A stretch of 64,000 nucleotides of DNA. It comes from Legionella nautarum. GTDB lineage: Bacteria; Pseudomonadota; Gammaproteobacteria; Legionellales; Legionellaceae. Within the stretch, counting starts at the first letter, position 1. Each line of letters starts with the position of its first letter. The position numbers were made by a program, and so were the translations under genes. Under the pieces are notes generated by a model. The model was not told the DNA's origin. It did no database searches and saw only the letters and a program-made list of their open reading frames with translations. Shown in pieces: positions 9,448 through 17,710 of this stretch. Location of the stretch: contig NZ_LNYO01000024.1 in NCBI RefSeq assembly GCF_001467895.1, positions 178,519-242,518 of the forward strand, read 5' to 3'.

Positions 9448-10860
9448 CTATTTTTTTAAGGCCCTAGCATCTTGCTTTTTTTTACGTAAATACAACAAAA
9501 ACGCAGGAAGGATCATAATTAAAATGCCACTACCAAAAACAAGACGAAAATGAGTAGCACCTCCTATATCCATACTGCTTTCGGGAGGAATAAAACCAAT
9601 AAATAAAGTAATAGCGCAGCCTGCTAAGCCGAGTGCGCAAGTTAAGTAATAACCAAAGTGGCCGCCTGGAATAACAAAAGGACGAGGTAAATTGGCAAAT
9701 TTGGTTTTTAAACGCCAGGCGGCAATGAACATCAGTACATACATTAAAATATATAATTCAGTACTCAGCGCGGTAAATAACCAATAAATCGCATTAATAC
9801 TTGGAAAAAGTAAGAATCCGCTACATAACAAAGTCACTAATATTGCTTGCAGAATTAAGATGCGTGAAGCAATGCCACGATGGTTTAAGCGGTAAAGCCA
9901 ATGGGGTAAGAAACCATTGTCCGCAGCTAATAATAGGCCCTTTGCGGGAGAAATAATCCAATTCACCATGCTTCCTAAGCTACCAAGCAACAGCAAAATA
10001 ACAATCACTGGCATCAATGCTGTGAGGTGATAAGCGTGAAAGAAATTGGTAAAAGCACGCATGACGCCATCCACCAGACTAATTTTTTCCTGCGGAAGAA
10101 CGAAAGCAATAGCGAGAGAGCCAAAAATCATAGTAGTCAAAATGAGGATAACTGACATCAACATAGCACGAGGGAAATTATGCTGGGGATTGCGCACATT
10201 TCGCACGTGCACAGCAGCTAATTCCATACCCAAAAAGGAAGTCATTATTGCTGTCAGTGATACCCAAGATTGAGTATCACCCCAATGGGGTATTAAATGA
10301 TTGAAATGGAGATCAATCGCAATAGGATTTCCTTTAATAAGCCAAATAGCGGCAAGTAAAATAATAAAGGCCATCGGTAAAATCATACCAACTACCGCAC
10401 AAAAACTAGCAAAGGCTGCAGAGGCGCGTAAGCCCGCAAGTCCTAAGAAAGTCAGTGACCAAAAAACGATTAGAATGACGCTGATCAAATAATATTTATT
10501 TTGTGCTAATTCTGGATTAATGAGATAAGCTAGGGTCCCTGCGATGAAAGAAAGGATGGTAGGGTACCAAACCATGGTATTGATCCATTGAAGCCAGATC
10601 GTAAAAAAGGCCGCAGATTCACCAAAAGCGTGCTTTACCCAGCTATAAACGCCGCCTTCCTCCTCAGACCAGGTCGAAGATAATTCAGCTGAAACTAATG
10701 CGACAGGGATCAGGAAAATAATAGCCGAAAAAATAAAGAAAAAAATGAGTGAAGAACCAAACAGCGCAGTAGCAGGTAAATTACGTATACTGTCGATAGC
10801 CCCAGTAATTAATAATACTAATGCAAAAACTGAAATTTTTTCAGAAGACCAGGCTTTCAT
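9448..10860 (-). CDS. APC-superfamily amino-acid permease, about 12 membrane segments
   Basis: A 470-residue integral inner-membrane protein with roughly twelve hydrophobic segments and a short basic tail (RKKKQDARALKK). The first segment, VFALVLLITGAIDSIRNLP, and the GGVYSWVKHAFGESAAFF motif after TM2 are typical of the APC glutamate/GABA-antiporter-like branch often found in Legionella. Substrate cannot be assigned. The ATG at 10860 is preferred over the TTG 15 bases upstream because it gives the usual N-terminus (MKAWSSEKISVFALV). Confidence 0.85.
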   Translation of the reverse strand: MKAWSSEKISVFALVLLITGAIDSIRNLPATALFGSSLIFFFIFSAIIFLIPVALVSAELSSTWSEEEGGVYSWVKHAFGESAAFFTIWLQWINTMVWYPTILSFIAGTLAYLINPELAQNKYYLISVILIVFWSLTFLGLAGLRASAAFASFCAVVGMILPMAFIILLAAIWLIKGNPIAIDLHFNHLIPHWGDTQSWVSLTAIMTSFLGMELAAVHVRNVRNPQHNFPRAMLMSVILILTTMIFGSLAIAFVLPQEKISLVDGVMRAFTNFFHAYHLTALMPVIVILLLLGSLGSMVNWIISPAKGLLLAADNGFLPHWLYRLNHRGIASRILILQAILVTLLCSGFLLFPSINAIYWLFTALSTELYILMYVLMFIAAWRLKTKFANLPRPFVIPGGHFGYYLTCALGLAGCAITLFIGFIPPESSMDIGGATHFRLVFGSGILIMILPAFLLYLRKKKQDARALKK

Positions 10861-10981
10861 AGTTGACAGTTCCAAAGCGCCATTTTGGCAAAAAGATATG
10901 CATTATAAGGGAATGATTGAATCCATGAAAAGCATTTTTTTTCCATTAAGAATAAGATTGTGGATTATGTTGAAAGCTCGC

Positions 10982-11419
10982 TTAAATCCCATGCACAGTA
11001 ATGACAATATGACGCTCAGGAGCATGATTTCGATGTTCGCACAAATAAATTCCTTGCCATTGTCCAAGCGCCAACCGTCCGTTGCTTATCGGGATTGTCA
11101 GGCTAGCTCCAAGAATGACATTTTTAATATGAGCCGGCATATCATCTTCGCCTTCTAAAATATGGTGATACAGTCTCTCATCGTCTGGAATGGCGCCATT
11201 AAAATAGGCTTCCAAATCGAGGGGTACATCGCTGCAAGTGTTTTCGCTAATGGCGAGTGAAGCAGAAGTGTGCTGTAAAAAGAGGTTGGCTAAGCCAGTT
11301 TGGATAGTTGGCATAGTAACTAAACTTTGTTGTATCTCAGGAGTAATCAGATGAAAACCACGTGATTTTCTTGATACATTGCAAAGATTTTGCCAATAAA
11401 TCGGAGATCGTTTATCCAT
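10982..11419 (-). CDS. YjbQ/UPF0047-family protein
   Basis: About 145 residues, closely matching E. coli YjbQ across its length: SRKSRGFHLIT near the start, FLQHTSASLAISEN, GEDDMPAHIKNVILG and the C-terminal WQGIYLCEHR. Some family members have weak thiamine-phosphate synthase activity; the cellular role is unclear. The His and Asp residues in LQHTSAS, DDMPAHIK and CEHR form the conserved site. The frame is open further upstream, but family similarity begins at IYWQNL, so I place the start at ATG 11419, overlapping the bolA stop by 8 bp. ATG 11431 is an alternative. Confidence 0.85.
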   Translation of the reverse strand: MDKRSPIYWQNLCNVSRKSRGFHLITPEIQQSLVTMPTIQTGLANLFLQHTSASLAISENTCSDVPLDLEAYFNGAIPDDERLYHHILEGEDDMPAHIKNVILGASLTIPISNGRLALGQWQGIYLCEHRNHAPERHIVITVHGI

Positions 11420-11729
11420 GACGGTATCCATCGCGGCAAGCTGGCGAAGTGGGGAGGGTTCCACCGCTTTTTTGCCATTCTTCAGGTGTGTATAAATGCA
11501 TAGTCAGGGCGTGCATCCCCGTTTTCAATTCTTCTGCTAATAAATTATTGACAAGGCGATGACGCGCAATTTTTGTTAGGCCATCGAATTTTTCAGTAAC
11601 GACCGAAACTTTGAAATGGGTTTCAGCTCCCTCAGGGACCTGGTGCCGATTTGACTCATTGACAACGTCTAAAAATTGGGGAGAGAACTTTTGCGTAAGC
11701 AGTTGATTAATACGTTCTTGCCGAGACAT
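11412..11729 (-). CDS. bolA: BolA family regulator/iron-sulfur partner
   Basis: A 105-residue protein that aligns with E. coli BolA from end to end, including VNESNRHQVPEGAETHFKV, the RHRLVNNLLAEEL helix and HALTMHLYTPEEW. The His residues in HRL and HAL are the usual cluster-ligand candidates when BolA pairs with a monothiol glutaredoxin. BolA proteins link iron-sulfur trafficking, morphology and stress responses. It precedes and overlaps the yjbQ-like gene, so the two are probably co-transcribed leftward. Confidence 0.92.
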   Translation of the reverse strand: MSRQERINQLLTQKFSPQFLDVVNESNRHQVPEGAETHFKVSVVTEKFDGLTKIARHRLVNNLLAEELKTGMHALTMHLYTPEEWQKSGGTLPTSPACRDGYRHG

Positions 11730-11843
11730 GGAAAGCCATTTATTAGTCTAAGGTTTTTAAAGTATACCTTTTGATTGCCCTCTTGTCATATTTCAGTGTA
11801 TTTGTTAACCTTTCTGATCTTATATGGATCAAGGAAGAAAGTT

Positions 11844-14051
11844 ATGCCAAAACTTCATAAGGAAAATACAAGTATTGAACTTCGTGAAGAGAATTTAGTG
11901 TTTAAAGACAGAGCGTTATGGATAAAGGCTTTAAAAAAATCGCCGCGATCCAAGTTAATTTTTAGACAATGCACATTTGAGGCGTTTCCATTAAGTCGAT
12001 TACTTTTGGAGTTGGGAAAATACGAAGCTTATGAAGCAATTGAATTTATCGACTGTTCTGTTGTTTCCACTGACATTAATAGTTCAATGCAGCTATTACT
12101 TGCTAAAATAGCAAATATGCCGAAACAAAATCATTCGATAAAATTTACAGTAATAGACACCAAACATTCCTATGATTTGAAGACCCTACCTTTGGATCCA
12201 TTAATCGATAGTTTAGAGCATAGAAATTCTTCCCTACTACTTGATATTAAAGATCTAGAGAGAAATCCTTTTCATCTAGAGATAAGCAGGGATGACTCGA
12301 GTGGTTTAAGGGGTAAAAAAGAAAGCTCTAAAGAATTAGTTATTTCCTCATTTGATAGTGCTTCCCTCCTCGCTTTAATTGGTGAAAAGGAAAAGGCTAA
12401 GGAATTCGTTGTTCCCTTATTTGATAATGCCTCCTTAGTCGTTTCTTTTACTGATGAGGAAGAAAAATTAATCGTAAAACAGGCAAAGTCTTTTAAAGAA
12501 ATAGAGGATAGTGATGCAATTGAAAAATCAGCCTTAATAAACTCTCGGATTATATTCGATTATTTAATTGAAATCGCCAAGTTCGCAAAAAGTCAGAATT
12601 TATCGCTGGAGATTAATACCAAGCTTGATTCTATTAATGAATTTTCCTACACCTATGATGCTAAATCGAATGTAGGAAATTGTAATGTTTCTTTACACTG
12701 TAATTATTGCGGTGGAAAATCTCTACAAGAAGCGATTGTTGCAGATAACCTACCTAAATTACTCTCGAGTTTACCCACAGTCACTAGCTTGGAATTATTC
12801 AACTTAAATTCACGCTTGTTAAATGGAGTAGAATTTGCTGACTCCTTATCCACTCCTGCTTTTGAAGAACTAAAAACTATGGAAATCATTGGTAATGCTG
12901 AAACGCAAGAAAGCAAAACTCGATTTTTTGCATCGTTAAAGGAGTTGGAGCATTTGCAAGAATTAGAGCTTCTAGGCCAGGTTCTGTTTGAGACAGATAT
13001 GGCTGATATAGCTTACCTGCTAATACGTAAGAAAAAGCTGCAAAAAGTCACCTTACAAGGGGCTAATCTTACCGATGGAGCTTTGGAGTGTTTGGCTCGA
13101 GAACTTGATAAACAGGTTAAACAACTTAGCTCAGAAAAAACAAAAGAGATTAGACAACGTAAATTAGAAGAAAAAAAACAGACTAAGCAAGCTAAAAAGT
13201 CGAAAGGAAAAAAACAGACTAAGCAAGCTAAAAAATCAGCTAAGGATAAACATCCTAAACAACTTAAAAAATTAGACTTAAGTAATAATAGTCGCCCTGA
13301 TGAATTTGGCTATACTCGAAAAGGGTTAAAAAATTTTTTAAAGATATTAGAATTACTTAGACCACAAGAAGTTAGACATGATTTTGGCCCTAATGAAGAA
13401 ATAGATGCTTTACTGCGACCCCAAACGGAAAAAGAAGAGCCTTCTTTTAGTACGAAAGAGGAGTTTTCTGATAGAGAAACCACTGAATCTACTTATAGTA
13501 TAAAAGAAGAATTTTCTGAGAAAGAAAAAGAAGAAGAACTTACCTATGGCATGGAAAAAGAACTCTTTGACGAAATAACAGAAGAAACGTCTAATACTGA
13601 AAAGGAAGAGCATCTTGAAAAATTATCTTTCGACCATCCTGTTTTTGGCAGTCATTTAATGAGAGTTACATCAACGGATACGGAATCTTTAACTACTGGG
13701 GATGAAAGCGGCTATACACCGCGTACTGAAACTACTGGGGATGAAAGTGGCTATACCCCGCGTGCTGATAGCGATCATGAAGACGAACCTTTTTCCGCTG
13801 TTCCTACTCGTGAATCACAGATTTACGCGGTTACTGTTCGTGAATCAGGATCACAGATAAGGCGTGCCGGTATAGCAATCAATCGCCCAAAGATAAATGT
13901 AGAAGAAGAAAAGAATAGGGTGGGTGGCGGAAGTGGAATCGTTCCCAGAAGTCAAATAATTACTACGAATCGATATCGTTGGAATTCAGGAGTGTCTCAT
14001 AGTACTGAAGAAGAGGGAGCTAAGGATGGGAATTCATTTACTAAAAATTGA
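11844..14051 (+). CDS. LRR-like protein with Lys-rich and acidic repeat tail, effector candidate
   Basis: A 735-residue protein without signal peptide. ATG 11844 is preceded by AAGGAAG at good spacing; the longer frame from 11775 lacks this. The middle (about 320-440) reads as irregular leucine-rich repeats (LPTVTSLELFNLNSR, LEHLQELELLGQ, KKLQKVTLQGANL). It is followed by a Lys/Gln-rich block with a direct duplication of KKQTKQAKKS (about 450-470), one more LRR-like piece (LKKLDLSNNS), and an acidic Glu/Lys/Ser/Thr region. A nearly exact tandem repeat TTGDESGYTPR lies around residues 616-640. The basic then acidic low-complexity tail and the LRR core are typical of Legionella eukaryote-like proteins. 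Function unknown; host-directed role inferred. Confidence 0.75.
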   Translation: MPKLHKENTSIELREENLVFKDRALWIKALKKSPRSKLIFRQCTFEAFPLSRLLLELGKYEAYEAIEFIDCSVVSTDINSSMQLLLAKIANMPKQNHSIKFTVIDTKHSYDLKTLPLDPLIDSLEHRNSSLLLDIKDLERNPFHLEISRDDSSGLRGKKESSKELVISSFDSASLLALIGEKEKAKEFVVPLFDNASLVVSFTDEEEKLIVKQAKSFKEIEDSDAIEKSALINSRIIFDYLIEIAKFAKSQNLSLEINTKLDSINEFSYTYDAKSNVGNCNVSLHCNYCGGKSLQEAIVADNLPKLLSSLPTVTSLELFNLNSRLLNGVEFADSLSTPAFEELKTMEIIGNAETQESKTRFFASLKELEHLQELELLGQVLFETDMADIAYLLIRKKKLQKVTLQGANLTDGALECLARELDKQVKQLSSEKTKEIRQRKLEEKKQTKQAKKSKGKKQTKQAKKSAKDKHPKQLKKLDLSNNSRPDEFGYTRKGLKNFLKILELLRPQEVRHDFGPNEEIDALLRPQTEKEEPSFSTKEEFSDRETTESTYSIKEEFSEKEKEEELTYGMEKELFDEITEETSNTEKEEHLEKLSFDHPVFGSHLMRVTSTDTESLTTGDESGYTPRTETTGDESGYTPRADSDHEDEPFSAVPTRESQIYAVTVRESGSQIRRAGIAINRPKINVEEEKNRVGGGSGIVPRSQIITTNRYRWNSGVSHSTEEEGAKDGNSFTKN

Positions 14052-14114
14052 TTAGGCGATATTTTTTGGGCAAAGGGGATATTGCACGGAGAGAGAAGGA
14101 GCGGGAGAGGTTTC

Positions 14115-14407
14115 GAGACAGCCTCCGGCTTCCTCAGCCCGAGCTGAGTTATCCCCACGAAATTAAATAGCCTATTTAATTCATTGATTGTTTTGTTTAT
14201 CCCGTTCGCACTGAGGCAGCGCGCAGCGCTGTCGCGAAGTGTCGCAAAAGGCCCCTCACCTTCGAGAACCTCAGGACAGGCCTTTGAGAGCCTCAAGACA
14301 AGCTTCGAGACAGACGCCATGCGTGCTCCTCAGGTTGAACGGCATAAAATGAATACAAATTCCTTAGATACTCATTTTGTGGGGATACCTCAGAGCCAGA
14401 ACGGTTA
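14115..14407. repeat. Composite REP-like repeat, copy A
   Basis: This fills the 14052-14468 gap. It holds a CGAGACAGCCTCCGGC arm at 14115-14150, then GTTCGCACTGAGGCAGC, CGCGCAGCGCTG, GTCGCAAAAGG, several CCTCAGGACAGGCC/CCTCAAGACAAGC units, CTTCGAGACAGACGCC and a final ACAAATTCCTT...TCATTTTGTGGGGATA block. The same block order recurs at 37838-38052 (same orientation) and partly at 17510-17622 (opposite orientation). Short open frames here are products of the repeat, not genes. Confidence 0.8.
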
Positions 14408-14468
14408 ATTTTTAGACTAAAAAGCTAAACAAAGTTAAAGAATTCGTTGGAACATGATCCAGCTTGTA

Positions 14469-15701
14469 TTAAAAGAAAATACGTTTAAGTACCTGATAAA
14501 AAATAAAAAAGATGAAAATAATGACCACCCAAGATACGAAGCCTTGACTAATCGGTTTTTCACCTTTATTAACATCGACATTAACGTTATTAGGAATAAT
14601 AGAGTCATAAAACGTATCGCGATCAACAATAATGGCTTGTGGAGGTAGTTGGGATGAGGCCGTTTTTATAGCAGTTGTTTTTTTAACTGCAGTACCAATC
14701 GCTAAAAACTCAATCAAACCGTTCCCTAATTGGTAAATATAAGTTTTGACGCCAACGACATCGTCAGCACCAATTGCTTTTGCTTCATCATTAATGATGG
14801 CTAAAGCATTTTCGCGAGCATCATAAATTAGCTTTGTTAATTCATTAATTTCACCACGGACAAAGGATTTTATTACCGAAGTAACGCCACCAACAAAACC
14901 TAAAGAATAGACGGAAGTGCCTAACAATAAGCGTAAGGGTGAGTAACCCAAACTCGCCATATTCCACATCTCAATATTGGTCATATCGCTACTAACAATC
15001 CCTGTATAAGGACCATTCACATTATCAGCAGAAAGTTGAGGATTGTGAGAAGCAGTACCAATCATTAACATTTCATTGACCCCGCTAAAGGGGAGAATAG
15101 TGGTGCGAATTCCTAATACAGCATTTGCATTATGGGAGCTTGCATGGGCGACGATGCGGCTTAATGCTAAATGGCGAGTTTGATTAAAAATACTAGAGTA
15201 TTCTTTGATTTCACCTCGTTTTAACGTTTTCAAACCACCAAGAATCCCGCGACCTACGCCCATGGCATAAGCGACATTGCCAAAGGCAAAACAAATAGGT
15301 CGATAACCTGCATCCAATTGGGCGTACAATTCCTGTCCATCAGCAGAGGTTGAAAATTTATTTAAAGGCGTAGATCGGCCAGCATGTATGGCTGAGCCGA
15401 GGGCTAAAAACTCAACGTTTCCACCATGAAAAATGAGTTGGCTATCAACACCAGTAATTCCTGTTGCATTGAGTGAGTTTGCTTCTTGCAGCATACGCTG
15501 ATAGGCCGTTTCCCTACCGTCAGCAATGAGCTGCGTAATTTGTTTTAATTCTCCACCCAGTAAGGATTTTAATCCTGAACCGACATTACCAATGATGCCA
15601 AGCGAATGGACGCTATTACCAACAATAATATTGCCAGGTTCGTAGCCTTTTTCAGCTAAGCAAAAGATTTCGTTGCCAGATAAACCGGTAATAATTGCCA
15701 T
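14469..15701 (-). CDS. Triple YbjQ-domain (UPF0145) protein with C-terminal membrane anchor
   Basis: A 410-residue protein made of three tandem YbjQ/heavy-metal-binding-like domains (about 1-115, 116-230 and 235-350). Each repeats the pattern of a GYxPxxxxxGNxVYSLG strand, a GGxxxLxxGEIxxxTxLIxxARExA helix and a final EFLAIGTAV-type strand. Free-standing YbjQ proteins are ~105 residues with one such domain. The protein ends in a strongly hydrophobic helix (FVSWVVIIFIFFIFYQVL) followed by KRIFF, so it looks tail-anchored with the domains in the cytoplasm. AAGGAG precedes the ATG. Domain function is poorly known; metal binding is only a family label. Confidence 0.85.
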   Translation of the reverse strand: MAIITGLSGNEIFCLAEKGYEPGNIIVGNSVHSLGIIGNVGSGLKSLLGGELKQITQLIADGRETAYQRMLQEANSLNATGITGVDSQLIFHGGNVEFLALGSAIHAGRSTPLNKFSTSADGQELYAQLDAGYRPICFAFGNVAYAMGVGRGILGGLKTLKRGEIKEYSSIFNQTRHLALSRIVAHASSHNANAVLGIRTTILPFSGVNEMLMIGTASHNPQLSADNVNGPYTGIVSSDMTNIEMWNMASLGYSPLRLLLGTSVYSLGFVGGVTSVIKSFVRGEINELTKLIYDARENALAIINDEAKAIGADDVVGVKTYIYQLGNGLIEFLAIGTAVKKTTAIKTASSQLPPQAIIVDRDTFYDSIIPNNVNVDVNKGEKPISQGFVSWVVIIFIFFIFYQVLKRIFF

Positions 15702-15807
15702 AATCTGCTCCTTAATAGCTTAAGTGTAGTTCAGCCTTTACAAGTTTCCTTAGGTCTAGACTGAATTTTATGGCATACTTCCGTCTCTTGAGCCTCGGGA
15801 GATGAGT

Positions 15808-16218
15808 ATGAAACAGAAAGGATTAACTCTAATCGAATTAATGATCGTTGTCGCGATCTTAGGTATTTTTATTTCAATTGCCATTCCGGCTTATCAAGAT
15901 TATACCGTAAGAGCTCGGGTGGCAGAGGGGTTACAGTTAGCTCAAACGGCGAAACTTGCTGTCACTGAATTCACAATCGATAACCATGCTTTGCCTTCTT
16001 CGCAAGAAGCGACAGGTTATAAAAGTCCCGCACCCACCGAAAATGTTCAATCCATTGTCATTGGACCTCAAGGTGTTATTACTATCAGCTTTACCAAACT
16101 TGCTGGAGATGGGACCTTCCTACTTGTTCCAACTTTACAGACAAGTGGTGAATTAACTTGGACTTGTAATACTGGGACGCTAAAAAAACAATATCGTCCT
16201 TCAAGTTGCAGGGAATAG
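15808..16218 (+). CDS. Type IV major pilin-like prepilin (PilA/PilE class)
   Basis: A 136-residue type IVa prepilin. A short leader MKQKG precedes the cleavage site, then [16 protein letters not shown] with the conserved Glu5 and a hydrophobic N-terminal helix running to [14 protein letters not shown]. The C-terminal disulfide loop is likely formed by the Cys of WTCNTG and that of PSSC. GGGAG lies six bases before ATG 15808 but abuts ATG 15802, so the second ATG is preferred. The usual assembly genes (pilB, pilC, pilD) are not nearby. Confidence 0.92.
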   Translation: MKQKGLTLIELMIVVAILGIFISIAIPAYQDYTVRARVAEGLQLAQTAKLAVTEFTIDNHALPSSQEATGYKSPAPTENVQSIVIGPQGVITISFTKLAGDGTFLLVPTLQTSGELTWTCNTGTLKKQYRPSSCRE

Positions 16219-16219
16219 A

Positions 16220-16402
16220 TTGGACCAAGGCCTAATGGCGCTGCATTAAGAATTTTTTGACTAGATGTACCCCCTCCCTAGGTCCAGAGTAGTTGCAGAT
16301 ACTTTCGTAGCCTAGGTGCCGTGGCTTGTCTGTGGTACCCATGATCTTTCTTCTTATTGAGATTTCTGGATCCCGCGAACAAGTCGCGGGACGTAGTGAT
16401 GG
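16220..16402. repeat. MITE-like element, arm plus CCCGCG palindrome (partial copy)
   Basis: Just after the pilin stop the arm GGCCTAATGGCGCTGC followed by TTAAG begins (16229-16250), matching the arms at 941-1072 and 58680. The distal part contains TCCCGCGA-N5-TCGCGGGA (16371-16391) and GACGTAGTGATGG, as in the 58.7-kb copy. The centre is divergent. The short open frames in this stretch are repeat-derived. Confidence 0.55.
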
Positions 16403-16419
16403 AGTTAAGCGAGGCAACA

Positions 16420-16719
16420 TTAATCAAAAGTGGTACGCAATGCGCCGTGAATTGGATTGATGATGTATCGTCGGAACCATCCTGGGCATACATTACTATC
16501 CTGACAACTCCTAACATAAATTTTCGCGCTTCCTACGACGGTTACATCAGGACGGCAACTGGCGCCACTATACATTTCTTCAGAATTTCCAAAAGAGTCA
16601 CCCATAGGATAGCCATTCTTATTGGTTACCCGTCCGCCTCCTTCCCAAGCGACGCAAGCAGAGCCTAGAACTAAACCTAAAATAAACACAAAACTCTTGT
16701 ACTTGTTTCGGTTATTCAT
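16420..16719 (-). CDS. Small exported protein of unknown function
   Basis: A 99-residue protein with a clear signal peptide (basic MNNRNKYK, hydrophobic SFVFILGLVLGSAC, likely cleaved after CVA). The mature part contains further Cys (ASCRP, VRSCQDSNVC), which could form disulfides in the periplasm. An AAGGAA Shine-Dalgarno precedes the ATG by about six bases, which supports it being real. The 3' end lies next to the MITE-like repeat, so the C-terminus may be altered. Not recognised. Confidence 0.6.
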   Translation of the reverse strand: MNNRNKYKSFVFILGLVLGSACVAWEGGGRVTNKNGYPMGDSFGNSEEMYSGASCRPDVTVVGSAKIYVRSCQDSNVCPGWFRRYIINPIHGALRTTFD

Positions 16720-16839
16720 GCTTATTCCTTTTTAGCGATATCAAAAAAAGTATACTTTAGGATAGATTCGCTAAACAACCCGTGCTTTTAATAAATCTTA
16801 GAGATAGACTTAATTAGTTCACCAATAAATTGGAAATTT

Positions 16840-17115
16840 ATGGTTAAGCAACTATGTATGCGCTGTTATGTTTCAGGAAAAGTTCAGGGTGTTTGGTTTA
16901 GAGCTTCGGCAAAGGAGCAAGCAAATCATCTTGGAGTCAATGGATGGGCACGAAATTTAGCTGATGGAAGGGTGGAGGTTTTTGCTTGCGGCGATGAAGG
17001 GCAGCTACAGCTTTTTTATGATTGGCTAAAACAAGGACCGGCATTAGCAAACGTAACTGAGTCTACGCGTACCGATTTGCCTTGGGAAGATTATCAAGGC
17101 TTTGATACTCTTTAA
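16840..17115 (+). CDS. acyP: Acylphosphatase
   Basis: A 91-residue acylphosphatase that hydrolyses carboxyl-phosphate bonds such as in acetyl phosphate or 1,3-bisphosphoglycerate. The signature VSGKVQGVWFRASAKEQA (about residues 11-28) carries the catalytic Arg; the family Asn is in VNGWARNLADGRVEV. Length is normal. It appears monocistronic, with a 9-bp tandem repeat just downstream. Confidence 0.95.
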   Translation: MVKQLCMRCYVSGKVQGVWFRASAKEQANHLGVNGWARNLADGRVEVFACGDEGQLQLFYDWLKQGPALANVTESTRTDLPWEDYQGFDTL

Positions 17116-17151
17116 CTAACCCTTTACACCGCCATTTAAAACAGGATAAGC

Positions 17152-17259
17152 TGAAATCGGTGAAATCGGTGAAATCGGTGAAATCGGTGAAATCGGTGAA
17201 ATCGGTGAAATCGGTGAAATCGGTGAAATCGGTAAGCTTGGTAAGCTTGGTAAGCTTGG
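17152..17259 (+). repeat. 9-bp tandem repeat, 9 x TGAAATCGG then 3 x TAAGCTTGG
   Basis: Twelve head-to-tail 9-bp units lie 37 bp after acyP: nine exact copies of TGAAATCGG (17152-17232) followed by three exact copies of TAAGCTTGG (17233-17259). Both unit types share T at position 1 and GG at positions 8-9. One plus-strand frame would read GEI repeats then GKL repeats (a Gly-X-Y collagen-like pattern), but a TAA at 17147 closes it upstream and no start codon precedes the array. A likely length-variable locus. Confidence 0.92.
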
Positions 17260-17325
17260 GCTAAACATTTAGGTTACCTTGCTTCTGGGATGCTCTCTTA
17301 ATGAGTTATTTTAAGGATTATTACT

Positions 17326-17478
17326 ATGCGCTTGACTAATAACATTGGATTTATTCTTCTAGCTATTTTTTTAATCTTAATTGCAATTTCTGCACTTGTT
17401 CCTGGGGTTCCTATCCCATCAGTTCTGACCGGAATAGTTGCCTTGCTTGCCGCAATCTTTATTCTTATCGGTAGGTGA
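17326..17478 (+). CDS. Small two-helix membrane protein
   Basis: A 50-residue ORF beginning MRLTNNIG, then two hydrophobic stretches (FILLAIFLILIAISALV and LTGIVALLAAIFILIG) separated by the Pro-rich turn PGVPIP. An AAGGAT lies upstream of the ATG at 17326. Very small proteins starting with MRLT and containing two membrane helices are widespread in proteobacteria, with no known role. It directly follows the 9-bp tandem repeat, which sits in its upstream region and could influence expression. Confidence 0.65.
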   Translation: MRLTNNIGFILLAIFLILIAISALVPGVPIPSVLTGIVALLAAIFILIGR

Positions 17479-17509
17479 CGCTAAGAGATATTTTGGGAAC
17501 CCTTAAGGA

Positions 17510-17622
17510 ATTTGCATTCATTTTATTCCGTTCAGCCTGAGGGGCACGCATGGCGTGCGTCTCGAAGCCTGTCCTGAGGGATCTCGAAAGACTCAGCTCG
17601 AACGGGGCAGATAAATCCTCTT
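17510..17622. repeat. Composite REP-like repeat, copy C (inverted orientation)
   Basis: Read on the minus strand this gives CCGTTCGAGCTGAG, CCTCAGGACAGGC, CTTCGAGACGCACGCC, CCTCAGGCTGAACGG and finally AAATTCCTT, the same block order as copies at 14.2 and 37.9 kb but shorter. It lies between the small membrane protein gene and the cyclin-like gene. The remaining bases to 17710 show nothing recognisable. Confidence 0.75.
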
Positions 17623-17710
17623 AACCGACGGCTATGCGCTTTGGCCGAACTCCAATGGAGAATCTCCATCAATCTCAGGGAGCATTAAAAGAACTAGAGC
17701 GAGTTAACTC

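Noticed and set aside
14184..14408. 74-residue open frame
   Set aside because: Entirely inside composite REP copy A; the same frame appears with copy B at 37886-38107.
15774..15789. TGGCAT-like sigma-54 promoter before the pilin gene
   Set aside because: The -24 TGGCA is present, but no TTGC box occurs at the required spacing.
16232..16517. Two short leftward frames (62 and 79 residues)
   Set aside because: Lie in the repeat next to the pilin or out of phase with the better supported 99-residue exported protein.
17160..17268. Possible VKS/VSL-repeat peptide over the 9-bp array
   Set aside because: Only a GTG inside the repeat could start it and no ribosome-binding site precedes it.
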